Shown here: piece after piece, positions 1 to 6,846 of the stretch
How the letters are laid out: every line of letters starts with the position of its first letter
How positions within the stretch are numbered: position 1 is the first letter of the stretch
Assembly: GCA_026394855.1 (NCBI GenBank)
Contig: JAPLZT010000123.1
Location: 1 to 11,418, forward strand
Length of the DNA stretch: 11,418 nt
Origin: Candidatus Woesebacteria bacterium
Lineage (GTDB): Bacteria > Patescibacteriota > Microgenomatia > UBA8517
Direction: 5' to 3'
Position numbers and translations under genes: made by a program
The notes under the pieces: model-generated
What the model saw: the letters and a program-made list of their open reading frames with translations, nothing else
Database searches by the model: none
What the model was told of the DNA's origin: nothing

Positions 1-1294
1 TACATTCATTGATTTAAGGGACCGAAGTGGAATTATGCAATGTGTCGGACGGAATATTACAAAGGTATCTCCAGAATCTGTTATTGAGATATTGGGGACT
101 GTTTCAAACCGCCCTGAGAAGCTAGTTAATCCAAATTTAGAAACAGGTAAAGTCGAAATTCAAATAGAAAAACTTACTGTTATATCTTCTTCCAAAGAAA
201 TGCCTTTTCCTCTTGACGGAGATGGGTATGAAATTGAAGAGATGGTTCGGTGTAAATATAGATATCTTGATCTTCGAAGAAAGAGAATGGCTAAAAATAT
301 TCGAATAAGATCAAAAGTAACAAGTTTTTTAAGAGAGTGGCTAACCTCCCGCGATTTTGTCGAAATTGAAACTCCGATTCTTACCAAAACTACTCCTGAG
401 GGAGCTCGTGATTTCTTAGTACCATCAAGACTCCAATCTGGTAAATTCTATGCACTTCCCCAATCACCTCAACAATATAAACAATTATTGATGGTTGCCG
501 GATTTGAAAGATACTTTCAAATCGCTCGATGTTTTAGAGATGAGGATCCAAGAAAAGATAGAGCTTATGGAGAATTCACCCAGCTTGATATGGAAATGTC
601 ATTTGTGACACAAGAGGATATATTGCAGTTTACGGAATCTATGTTTACAGAACTTGTCAAAAAACTTTTTCCAAACAAGAAAATTTCTCAAACTCCTTGG
701 CCGAGAATTTCTCACAAGGTAGCCAAAGAAAAATATGGAAGCGATAAACCTGATTTAAGGAAAGATAAAAGTGATCCTGACGAGCTTGCTTTCGCTTGGG
801 TTGTTGATTTTCCTCTTTTTACAGAACAATCAAAAGAAGACTACTTTTATGGGTCAGGTTCCGCAAAATTTGCACCATCGCACCATATGTTTACTGCCCC
901 TCACCCCGATGATATTAAACTTTTGGGCACTAATCCTTCCAAAGTAAGAGGTTTGCAGCACGATTTGGTTTTAAACGGATTTGAAGTAGGCGGCGGAAGT
1001 ATTAGAATCCATCAATCTGAAATTCAGGAAAAAGTATTTGAACTTATTGGGTTTTCAGAAGAGCAAAAGAAAGAGTTTGATCACATGTTAACAGCGTTTT
1101 CTTACGGCGTTCCTCCTCATGGAGGTATTGCTCCGGGACTTGATAGATTTATGATGGTCATTCAAGGAGAGCCGAATGTTCGTGAAGTTATAGCATTTCC
1201 AACTTCGTCTTCCGGCCAGACATCTGTTCTTGATGCTCCAAGCAAGGCAACAGAAGAACAACTCAAAGAATTAAAAATAAAGGTTACGAAATGA
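1..1294 (+). CDS. aspS: Aspartyl-tRNA synthetase, 5'-truncated by the window edge
   Basis: Class II synthetase that charges tRNA-Asp in the cytosol. The frame is already open at base 2 and reads TFIDLRDRSGIMQ, the OB-fold anticodon-binding region, so the ATG at 35 is internal and the true start lies upstream. Motif 2 is seen as FRDEDPRKDRAYGEFTQ, and motif 3 as GIAPGLDRFMM. The ~140-residue GAD domain that most bacterial AspRS carry after the YGSDKPDLR segment is absent: that segment runs almost directly into FAWVVDFPLF. The protein ends in AFPTSSSGQTSVLDAPS where textbook AspRS has FPKxxxAxD. Both traits fit my recollection of Patescibacteria enzymes. The stop overlaps the next start as ATGA (1291-1294), indicating translational coupling. 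The family call is secure; whether it also charges tRNA-Asn cannot be read from here. Confidence 0.95.
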   Translation, partial: TFIDLRDRSGIMQCVGRNITKVSPESVIEILGTVSNRPEKLVNPNLETGKVEIQIEKLTVISSSKEMPFPLDGDGYEIEEMVRCKYRYLDLRRKRMAKNIRIRSKVTSFLREWLTSRDFVEIETPILTKTTPEGARDFLVPSRLQSGKFYALPQSPQQYKQLLMVAGFERYFQIARCFRDEDPRKDRAYGEFTQLDMEMSFVTQEDILQFTESMFTELVKKLFPNKKISQTPWPRISHKVAKEKYGSDKPDLRKDKSDPDELAFAWVVDFPLFTEQSKEDYFYGSGSAKFAPSHHMFTAPHPDDIKLLGTNPSKVRGLQHDLVLNGFEVGGGSIRIHQSEIQEKVFELIGFSEEQKKEFDHMLTAFSYGVPPHGGIAPGLDRFMMVIQGEPNVREVIAFPTSSSGQTSVLDAPSKATEEQLKELKIKVTK

Positions 1295-2226
1295 AAAAAC
1301 TCCTGACAAAGAAGAATAATTATCTTTATTTTTTAATGCTTTCGTTTGTTTTTATTGCATCATATGCCCTTGCTCTAAGCCCGGTTGGAACAACGGTTTA
1401 CCAAGAAATTAATAAAGTTCTTGCGAAAAGGCAGTTTCCTCCGAATCCGATTATTTCTAAAGATGCTACATTTCCCATATTTTCCGCTCAAGGGGTTTTA
1501 GTTGTTGATTTGATCTCCGGAGTTTCCCTTTTTGAAAAAGATGCGGATAAAGCACTTCTTCCTGCATCAACAACAAAGATAGTTACCGCACTTGTCGCTA
1601 TGAATTCATTTAATAAAGACGATGTTATCGAAATAGGTAATATCGTCATTGAGGGACAAAAGATGGGACTTAAAAAGGGAGAAAAAATAAAAGTTTCTGA
1701 TCTTTTGTATGGTCTTTTAGTTTATTCGGCAAATGATGCGGCAGAAGCTTTGGCTCAAAATTATATTGGTGGCCGTAATGCTTTTATTTTAGCCATGAAT
1801 AATTTTGCAAAGAGTCTGTATCTGGAAAATACCAATTTTACAAATCCTTCAGGACTTGACGGAAACGGAGATCATATAGTTTCCACAGCAAGGGATTTAA
1901 TTAGAGTATCCACATACGCAATGAAGAATCCGGAGTTTGCTAAAATTGTTGCAACTAAAGAAATTACGGTTAAAAGCATTGATGGGAAAATTGTTCATAA
2001 ACTTATTAGTGTTAATAAACTGTTGGGTCAGGTTTCCGGAGTTTTGGGAGTTAAAACCGGCTGGACAGAAAACGCAAGAGAAAACCTTGTTACATATATA
2101 GAAAGAGATAGTCATAAAATTATGATTGCGGTTTTAGGAAGTCAGGATAGATTTGGAGAAACTAAGGAACTAATAACTTGGATATTTGCTAACTACTCCT
2201 GGCAAGAAGTAAAGGGACCGCAATAA
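1291..2226 (+). CDS. D-alanyl-D-alanine carboxypeptidase (DacA/PBP5-type, S11 family)
   Basis: Exported penicillin-binding-protein-type peptidase that trims the terminal D-Ala from peptidoglycan pentapeptides. All three active-site motifs are present: S93-T-T-K96 (nucleophile and base), S146-A-N148, and K255-T-G257. An N-terminal hydrophobic stretch at about residues 11-29 after a lysine-rich start (MKKLLTKKNN) is a signal peptide or membrane anchor. At 311 residues it ends soon after the KTG domain, so the C-terminal beta-sandwich and amphipathic anchor of E. coli PBP5 are missing; the N-terminal helix may hold it at the membrane. It starts inside the aspS stop codon, so it is probably in the same operon. 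No strong Shine-Dalgarno is visible. Confidence 0.93.
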   Translation: MKKLLTKKNNYLYFLMLSFVFIASYALALSPVGTTVYQEINKVLAKRQFPPNPIISKDATFPIFSAQGVLVVDLISGVSLFEKDADKALLPASTTKIVTALVAMNSFNKDDVIEIGNIVIEGQKMGLKKGEKIKVSDLLYGLLVYSANDAAEALAQNYIGGRNAFILAMNNFAKSLYLENTNFTNPSGLDGNGDHIVSTARDLIRVSTYAMKNPEFAKIVATKEITVKSIDGKIVHKLISVNKLLGQVSGVLGVKTGWTENARENLVTYIERDSHKIMIAVLGSQDRFGETKELITWIFANYSWQEVKGPQ

Positions 2227-2336
2227 GCGAATAAACAAATTGTTCAAATTACAAATAAATTTCAAATTATTTAATTATTAAATCATTCAAACATTTATTT
2301 GCAGATTTGGTTATTTGCAGATTTGTTTATTTTGTT
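2227..2336. terminator. AT-rich inverted-repeat spacer between convergent genes, probable bidirectional terminator
   Basis: The spacer separates two converging genes. An 11-bp arm AATAAACAAAT (2230-2240) is matched by ATTTGTTTATT (2321-2331), and an inner CAAATAAAT is matched by ATTTATTTG near 2294-2301. A-rich flank on one side and T-rich flank on the other would suit termination in both directions. The call rests on symmetry and position only. Confidence 0.5.
2295..2334. repeat. 16-bp tandem repeat, two and a half copies
   Basis: TTATTTGCAGATTTGG (2295-2310) is followed directly by TTATTTGCAGATTTGT (2311-2326) and a partial third unit TTATTTTG (2327-2334). It forms the right arm of the inverted-repeat spacer and ends two bases before the stop of the leftward gene. 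Confidence 0.8.
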
Positions 2337-3386
2337 CTACTGACCGTAGTAATCATTCGTGACTGCCGGAAGGTAGGCGACATATCCGTTATCTCCCTCA
2401 AAAACATAAACTGGTTCAAAGAAGTCTATTTGGATACCTGGATCAAAGTAAGCTAAATAAACTTTTCTTATTTTAATACTGTCTCCTTCTTTATTAACTC
2501 CTGCATTTGCTGTGGAAGCTTTGCCTTCCGTAAATTCTTTCCATGCGGTTTCTGATGTTTTTATAGGGTAGGTTGAAAATTGGCTTTCATCAACTGTGAA
2601 GTAATGGAACTCCGCTGCAACTATTTGTTTTCCTCTGTTTGTTACTCCGCTTACTATAAACCAGACATTGGCAGCATTTGGATCAGGGGTAACAGCCGGA
2701 AGATTATCATAGTTTTTTCTAAAAAGGTTTATTTTAACCAAATCTGCTTCGGATTGTGAGATTGCCGTAACAAATTTATCGTTATTAAGTTTTAAGTATT
2801 CAGCTTTTGTTGTTCCTGTCAAATCGGCGGGAAGAAGGTTGGCAGATGAAAGATATGATCTGACTTGGGATGCGGCAATTTCGGAAACCGGAGGACGAAC
2901 AGAAATTGGCTCGGAATCAGTTTTTAAATCATAGCTTATGGAAAATACTCCTGAGACTATATTTATCTCAAGTGTCGAAGGATTGTCTTTGTTGGGGAAT
3001 CTGTATGTGGTTGGTGATAATTGCTCTCCATTTGGATTAAAACCAAGGCTTTCTGCTTTGTTTTGGGCAGCGGAAAGAGAAAGAAGGTTGGATGATGGTT
3101 TAGGCATAAAGAAGACTTTCGTCTGGGTAGGCATTTTAGGTAAAGTTCCTTCCGTTGTTTCCAGAGTAAAAGAAACGCCTTGCGGAATACCGACTTCAGG
3201 AAAAGCAAGTTTTGAAAGTTTTCCATAAGTTACGGTTGGGGGCGGCGGTGGAGCAGGAAAGAGTTTTTTGTATAAGGAAACTGCGCCGGTTAAAAGAATT
3301 CTTCCAACAATTAGAAAGATAATGGCAAAGATTCCGTACCTAATTATCTTTCTTGTGACAATTGCTGTTTGGGTCAGTGAGGACAT
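2337..3386 (-). CDS. Conserved membrane-anchored hypothetical protein
   Basis: Function not recognised. Residues about 14-36 (RYGIFAIIFLIVGRILLTGA) form one transmembrane helix, followed by a short basic stretch and a proline-rich linker (PAPPPPPTV) into a ~300-residue domain that should lie outside the membrane. The domain is rich in Ser, Thr and short beta-like stretches, and ends with YFDPGIQIDFFEPVYVFEG and YVAYLPAV, a style seen in cell-surface or PepSY/YycI-like proteins. That likeness is weak and I would not name it on that basis. It starts at 3386 and is divergent from gltX with 34 bp between start codons. A minus-strand -10 (TACAAT, 3398-3393) puts the predicted transcript start at the ATG itself, so the message is probably leaderless. 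Confidence 0.8.
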   Translation of the reverse strand: MSSLTQTAIVTRKIIRYGIFAIIFLIVGRILLTGAVSLYKKLFPAPPPPPTVTYGKLSKLAFPEVGIPQGVSFTLETTEGTLPKMPTQTKVFFMPKPSSNLLSLSAAQNKAESLGFNPNGEQLSPTTYRFPNKDNPSTLEINIVSGVFSISYDLKTDSEPISVRPPVSEIAASQVRSYLSSANLLPADLTGTTKAEYLKLNNDKFVTAISQSEADLVKINLFRKNYDNLPAVTPDPNAANVWFIVSGVTNRGKQIVAAEFHYFTVDESQFSTYPIKTSETAWKEFTEGKASTANAGVNKEGDSIKIRKVYLAYFDPGIQIDFFEPVYVFEGDNGYVAYLPAVTNDYYGQ

Positions 3387-3420
3387 AAGTCTATTGTATA
3401 TGATAAAATCAAAGCTGAAA
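3387..3420. promoter_or_regulatory. Compact divergent promoter pair
   Basis: Only 34 bp separate two divergent start codons. On the minus strand TACAAT (3398-3393) lies 6 nt from the ATG at 3386. On the plus strand TATGAT (3399-3404) and TAAAAT (3404-3409) lie 11-16 nt before the gltX ATG at 3421. The two -10 regions abut, so the polymerases should compete. No Shine-Dalgarno precedes either start. Confidence 0.55.
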
Positions 3421-4737
3421 ATGGATAAGATTAGAACGCGCTTTGCTCCAAGCCCAACCGGATTTTTACATATCGGAAGTCTAAGGACTGCTTTATATGC
3501 GTACGCACTAGCAAAACATAATGGTGGAGATTTTTTACTTCGAATTGAAGATACTGATCAAAAAAGGGAAGTACCGGGAGCACTAGAAGCTTTGCAAACC
3601 ACCTTGAAAAAATTTGGTTTGACTTGGGATGAATTTTATACTCAGAGTGAAAGGCTTCCTTTATATTCAAGCGCAGCTAAGAAATTGGTCAAGGATGGTC
3701 ACGCATTTTACTGTGATTGCAAACCCAAAAATGCAAAGTTGGAAGGATTTTCGCAAGAACTGCGTGACCCGTGCAGGAATAAAAGTCTAAAGTCTGGTGC
3801 AATTAAATTAAAAGTTCCTGACGACAAAGTTGTTTCTTATTGTGATTTTGTTCATAAAAAGGAAATTTCGTGGAATACGGATACGGTTTACGATGCCACA
3901 CTTCTGAAATCAGACGGGTTTCCAACTTATCATCTTGCGGCGATGGTAGATGACCTGAGTATGAAAATAAGTCACATTTTACGGGGTCATGATTGGTTGC
4001 CATCTACCCCAATTCATCTTTTAGTTTTTGATTACCTTGGAGGAAAAAGGCCGGAAATCGGACATTTAACAGATATTCTTTCAGCCGAAACCGGAAAAAA
4101 ATTGAGTAAACGGCGTGATTCGGTTTTTGTGGAGCAATTTTTAGACATGGGATATCTACCTGAAGCAATACTAAATTTTGTCATGCTTCTCGGTTGGGCA
4201 CCAAAAGATAATCGCGAACTTTTTTCACTTGGAGAGTTTGTAAAAAATTTTGATATAAACGGATTTCAGGATGCAAATCCAAGGTTTTTCTATAACAAAT
4301 TGAACTGGTTTAATGGACATTATATTAGACAAAAGACTGATAAAGAATTAATAGAACTTCTAAAGAACGGATTTCTTCCCGAAAATACCGATATGGAACT
4401 ATTAAGCAAAATTGTTCCACTTGTTAAGGAAAGAATTGCCAAGCTCTCCGATTTTTCCTCCTTTGCCGGATTTTTCTTTGAGAAAAAAGAGGTAGACAAA
4501 ACCCTTTTGGGTAAAAACTATAAAGAACATCTATCAAAAGCAGTTGAAGCATTAGAAAGAGGAATTCTGCTGGATAAAATTCCGGAAGAAAATGGTTTTA
4601 AGGTAGGGGATTTTTTCATGGATCTAAGAATCGCCATAGCAGGAAGTAAATTTACCCCTCCCATTAACGAATCAATCGAAATATTAGGAAAAGAAGAAAG
4701 TATCGAAAGGCTCAAAAAAGTAATAAGTAATAACTAA
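3421..4737 (+). CDS. gltX: Glutamyl-tRNA synthetase
   Basis: Class I synthetase charging tRNA-Glu. If the organism lacks GlnRS, as many bacteria do, it would also mischarge tRNA-Gln for GatCAB; that cannot be decided here. The signature HIGS is at residues 17-20 within SPTGFLHIGS, and the KMSKS-type loop KLSKR is at 227-231. A Cys-rich CDCKPKN segment at about 98-104 sits in the connective region. At 438 residues it is slightly shorter than the usual 460-480. A longer open frame back to 3268 exists, but it would overlap the divergent gene and adds a non-family N-terminus (MYKETAPV...); MDKIRTRFAPSPTG is the family start. It is followed after 5 nt by the next gene, likely one transcript. Confidence 0.95.
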   Translation: MDKIRTRFAPSPTGFLHIGSLRTALYAYALAKHNGGDFLLRIEDTDQKREVPGALEALQTTLKKFGLTWDEFYTQSERLPLYSSAAKKLVKDGHAFYCDCKPKNAKLEGFSQELRDPCRNKSLKSGAIKLKVPDDKVVSYCDFVHKKEISWNTDTVYDATLLKSDGFPTYHLAAMVDDLSMKISHILRGHDWLPSTPIHLLVFDYLGGKRPEIGHLTDILSAETGKKLSKRRDSVFVEQFLDMGYLPEAILNFVMLLGWAPKDNRELFSLGEFVKNFDINGFQDANPRFFYNKLNWFNGHYIRQKTDKELIELLKNGFLPENTDMELLSKIVPLVKERIAKLSDFSSFAGFFFEKKEVDKTLLGKNYKEHLSKAVEALERGILLDKIPEENGFKVGDFFMDLRIAIAGSKFTPPINESIEILGKEESIERLKKVISNN

Positions 4738-4742
4738 TAACT

Positions 4743-5555
4743 ATGAAAAGCTCTGCCGACATGATTACGCAGGATTATCTCCGTAATAAACTTAAACTGA
4801 AAAATCTTGAGGTAAGACAATCTTTTTCAGAAAAGTTTCCTGAAGTAAATAAATTTCTAACCGATAAAGGAATAGACCTGGGGAAAATCAGAGAACACTC
4901 TGCAAAAATAATCGGAGCGGGAGCTTTAACCGGAACACTTCTTTTTGCTCCTCCAGGGACAGTAAAAGATCTTCCTTCGATTACTGAAATGATTTCATCG
5001 GTTAATAATCTTAAAGATTCTGCAAATGACTTACCTCAGAAATTTTTAATAGATGTTTTAAAAGGAATTCTCCCTGAAAGGGCAAGACCATTAACAGGGG
5101 GTGAAGAAAAAAAACTGGAACAGGTTTTTGATAAGGTAATCGGAGTTAAAGCAAAGGCAAATTTGGAAGGGGAACATCTTAATACAACATATGGTTATAT
5201 CGGTGCAGAGCAGCACTTAGCAAGATATCCCGGGGACAATATCGTCAATCACCCGAAAATTCCGACAGGCGATGAAGGCATGGCACCGGGACTTGGGGCT
5301 TGGGGATATTTTGCCAACTCCAGGGAAAATCTGACAAGTAGTTTAGATGAAACGGAAAAATGGTATGCCGTAGTTCAAACACTATATCTCCCCGACTGGA
5401 ATATAAGGGTTAGATATTTAAGAGAATGGTATAAATACAGGAAAGTATTAATAGTTAATACAAATAATGGAAACGCGGTTGTTGCGGCAATTGCGGATTC
5501 AGGGCCTGCCGCATGGACAGGAAATTGGCCAACTTTGTTGGTAAAACAAACTTAA
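4743..5555 (+). CDS. Hypothetical protein, possibly C-terminally shortened
   Basis: Not recognised by function. The 270-residue protein has a charged N-terminus (about 1-55), one hydrophobic stretch at about 56-71 (AKIIGAGALTGTLLFAPPG), then a soluble domain with EQHLARYPGD, GAWGYFAN and YLREWYKYRKVLIVN. It ends AIADSGPAAWTG plus a short unrelated-looking tail. The tail stops abruptly straight after a beta strand and DSGP turn, where I would expect a domain to continue, so a C-terminal deletion is possible; I could not find the continuation in another frame. The glycine- and tryptophan-rich C-terminal part with a DSGPAAWTG turn is reminiscent of surface or cell-wall domains, which is only an impression. 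It starts 5 nt after gltX, ends 6 nt before the next gene, and has no Shine-Dalgarno. Confidence 0.75.
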   Translation: MKSSADMITQDYLRNKLKLKNLEVRQSFSEKFPEVNKFLTDKGIDLGKIREHSAKIIGAGALTGTLLFAPPGTVKDLPSITEMISSVNNLKDSANDLPQKFLIDVLKGILPERARPLTGGEEKKLEQVFDKVIGVKAKANLEGEHLNTTYGYIGAEQHLARYPGDNIVNHPKIPTGDEGMAPGLGAWGYFANSRENLTSSLDETEKWYAVVQTLYLPDWNIRVRYLREWYKYRKVLIVNTNNGNAVVAAIADSGPAAWTGNWPTLLVKQT

Positions 5556-5561
5556 ATTAAA

Positions 5562-5885
5562 ATGTCAAAAATTTTCTGGGACAAAATAATAGTTTTTGAT
5601 GAAGTTGAAGCAGAGATTAAAAAGGTTGCTAAAACTCCTGAAGAAAAAGAAGAACTCTGGCGAGAGGTAGATGAAATAATTCACCATAAATTAATGGGAT
5701 GCGTATTGGAAAAGCTTCCCGAAAAAAATCATCATGAATTTTTGGAAAAGTTTGAAAAAGCTCCGCAGGACGAAGGACTTTTCAAGTTTTTAACAGAAAA
5801 AGTAGGAGAAGATATTGAAGATTTCTTGAAATTAGAAATGGGAAAGCTAAAAACCGAACTTCTTCAACTAATTAAGGGCAAGTAG
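5562..5885 (+). CDS. Small acidic helical hypothetical protein
   Basis: A 107-residue protein made almost wholly of charged amphipathic helix, rich in Glu and Lys (EEKEELWREVDEIIHHKL, LEKLPEKNHHEFLEKFEKAP, EDIEDFLKLEMGKLKTELLQ). There are no membrane segments, signal peptide or cysteine clusters; the single Cys is near residue 47. The pattern LEKLPEKNHHEFLEKFEKAP resembles short conserved proteins common in Patescibacteria (DUF5663-like), by recollection only. It is the last gene of the gltX run, 6 nt after its neighbour. Its function is unknown. Confidence 0.75.
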   Translation: MSKIFWDKIIVFDEVEAEIKKVAKTPEEKEELWREVDEIIHHKLMGCVLEKLPEKNHHEFLEKFEKAPQDEGLFKFLTEKVGEDIEDFLKLEMGKLKTELLQLIKGK

Positions 5886-5908
5886 CTAAATTTCGTGGTA
5901 AGCAAAGC

Positions 5909-5937
5909 TTGGCCATTTAGCAACTAAATGGTAAAAT
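5909..5937 (+). promoter_or_regulatory. tRNA-type promoter
   Basis: TTGGCC (5909-5914) and TAAAAT (5932-5937) are 17 bp apart, and the tRNA-like 5' end begins at 5948, 10 nt after the -10. This is the spacing expected for a tRNA gene. The -35 keeps only the TTG of the consensus. A perfect 8-bp inverted repeat fills the spacer. Confidence 0.5.
5913..5931. repeat. Perfect 8-bp inverted repeat within the promoter spacer
   Basis: CCATTTAG, loop CAA, CTAAATGG. It could act as an operator or as a weak hairpin ending the upstream operon, but no T-run follows, only TAAAATAG. Confidence 0.6.
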
Positions 5938-5947
5938 AGCCCTATAT

Positions 5948-5967
5948 TGCGGGATCGTCTAATGGTA
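5948..5967 (+). pseudogene. 5' fragment of a tRNA-Gln-like gene
   Basis: TGCGGGA (acceptor strand), TC, GTCT (D-stem) and AATGGTA (D-loop) match the first 20 nt of a bacterial tRNA-Gln. The fragment agrees with the intact tRNA-Gln at 6765 in 16 of 20 positions. It stops in the D-loop: the expected GGAC/AGAC strand does not follow, and AT-rich sequence begins. The differences fall at paired positions (A7, C12), so the fragment would not pair well with the downstream 3' half. It therefore looks like part of a different isoacceptor or an ancestral target gene, not an exon of the intact tRNA. Confidence 0.65.
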
Positions 5968-5971
5968 TAAT
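5963..5971 (+). promoter_or_regulatory. Extended -10 promoter formed at the tRNA fragment junction
   Basis: TGGTATAAT fits the extended -10 consensus TGnTATAAT exactly. The TGG comes from the conserved D-loop AATGGT and the rest from the junction. The GTG start of the endonuclease begins 5 nt downstream, close to the expected transcription start, so a leaderless or near-leaderless message is likely. Confidence 0.55.
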
Positions 5972-5976
5972 TAATT

Positions 5977-6846
5977 GTGGTAAAGAGAAAATTTATTCTT
6001 ACTTCTCCGTGTTTGTTGCCAAAGAATGATCCTAGGTATTTAAAGTGGCGCGAAAGTTTAAAGAAACGTCCTCCTCCATGGTGTAAGGGTAAAAACAAAT
6101 ATACGGATTTAAGCGTGAAGAAAATTTCTGATACTTTTAAGAGAAAGAAAATCGACAACTTTTCTAATTGGCGGATTAATGCCAGAAAGATTGGATTAAT
6201 TCCTTCGTCATACCCAAGTTTAAAAAAAGATCTTAACTTTGCGTTTTTGTTTGGTTTAGTTTTGGGAGATGGCCATATTGATAAATTTCCCAGAACAGAA
6301 AAAATTACTATTGCGTTAGGAACAGATAAACCAAAACTCATTGATTTCACTACCTTAATTGTCGAAAAAGTTTTTTCTAAAAAACCGGCGGTTAAAAAGA
6401 CTAGTTATGCAAATATGGTTAGGGTTTCGTTTTATCAAAAATATATTTCGAAAAGATTAAAAGTTCCTTCAGGAAACCGTGGCAAAATTAGAATTAAAAT
6501 ACCATCTTGGATTAGAACTAATAGAAAATATTTATTGGCGTGTCTTAGAGGTCTTTATGAAGCGGAAGGTTCTTTGTCTATTCATTTACCAACATATACT
6601 TACAATTTTGCCTTTAGTAATAAGAATACATCTCTTCTCAAATTTGTTAGCAAATCCTTAATAGATTTAGGTTTCCATCCCGAGGTTAGATCTTATGCAA
6701 TTAGACTACGTAAGAAGGAAGAGGTAAAATACTTTGGAAACCTAATAAGATTTAGGAAGTATGGTGCGGGGTGGTGTAATGGTTGCACGCGTCCCTCTGG
6801 AGGACGAGATCGGGGTTCAAATCCCTGCCCCGCAGCTCGAGTCTGA
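5977..6846 (+). CDS. LAGLIDADG homing endonuclease inserted at a tRNA-Gln gene, frame continuing through the tRNA
   Basis: Site-specific DNA endonuclease of the kind that spreads by cutting an empty target. Two LAGLIDADG-type motifs are visible, FLFGLVLGDGHID at about residues 90-102 and CLRGLYEAEGSLS at about 189-201, each ending in the metal-binding acidic residue, so it should work as a monomer. A basic N-terminal region with RPPPWCKGKNKYTD precedes them. The start is GTG at 5977: an in-frame TAA at 5968 closes the frame upstream, and the next in-frame ATG lies after the first motif. The domain ends near RFRKYG (base 6764). No stop follows, and the last 27 codons (GAGWCNGCTRPSGG...) are the tRNA gene read in frame, ending with TGA at 6844-6846. 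This tail is probably a by-product of the insertion site. The element sits between a 5' tRNA fragment and a complete tRNA. Confidence 0.88.
   Translation: MVKRKFILTSPCLLPKNDPRYLKWRESLKKRPPPWCKGKNKYTDLSVKKISDTFKRKKIDNFSNWRINARKIGLIPSSYPSLKKDLNFAFLFGLVLGDGHIDKFPRTEKITIALGTDKPKLIDFTTLIVEKVFSKKPAVKKTSYANMVRVSFYQKYISKRLKVPSGNRGKIRIKIPSWIRTNRKYLLACLRGLYEAEGSLSIHLPTYTYNFAFSNKNTSLLKFVSKSLIDLGFHPEVRSYAIRLRKKEEVKYFGNLIRFRKYGAGWCNGCTRPSGGRDRGSNPCPAARV
6765..6835 (+). tRNA. tRNA-Gln (anticodon CUG)
   Basis: Complete 71-nt cloverleaf. Acceptor TGCGGGG pairs with CCCCGCA (6828-6834), with discriminator G at 6835. The D-stem is GTGT/GCAC around AATGGTT, the anticodon arm is CGTCC-CTCTGGA-GGACG, and the T-arm is CGGGG-TTCAAAT-CCCTG. 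U1-A72 with G73 and anticodon CUG are the identity elements of bacterial tRNA-Gln. CCA is not encoded (CTC follows). The gene lies wholly inside the 3' end of the endonuclease frame. A weak candidate -10 (TAAGAT, 6746-6751) lies upstream; otherwise it must be processed from the element's transcript. Confidence 0.93.

Noticed and set aside
2938..3228. Plus-strand open frame inside the leftward hypothetical gene
   Set aside because: It is a shadow of the minus-strand gene with no promoter or start signal.
3268..3420. N-terminal extension of gltX starting at 3268
   Set aside because: It would overlap the divergent gene and the shared promoter, and the added residues do not resemble GluRS; the family start is MDKIRTRFAPSPTG at 3421.
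5968..6764. Group I or other self-splicing intron in the tRNA
   Set aside because: The 5' fragment ends in the D-loop, not the anticodon loop, a complete tRNA follows, and I see no intron core sequence outside the coding frame.
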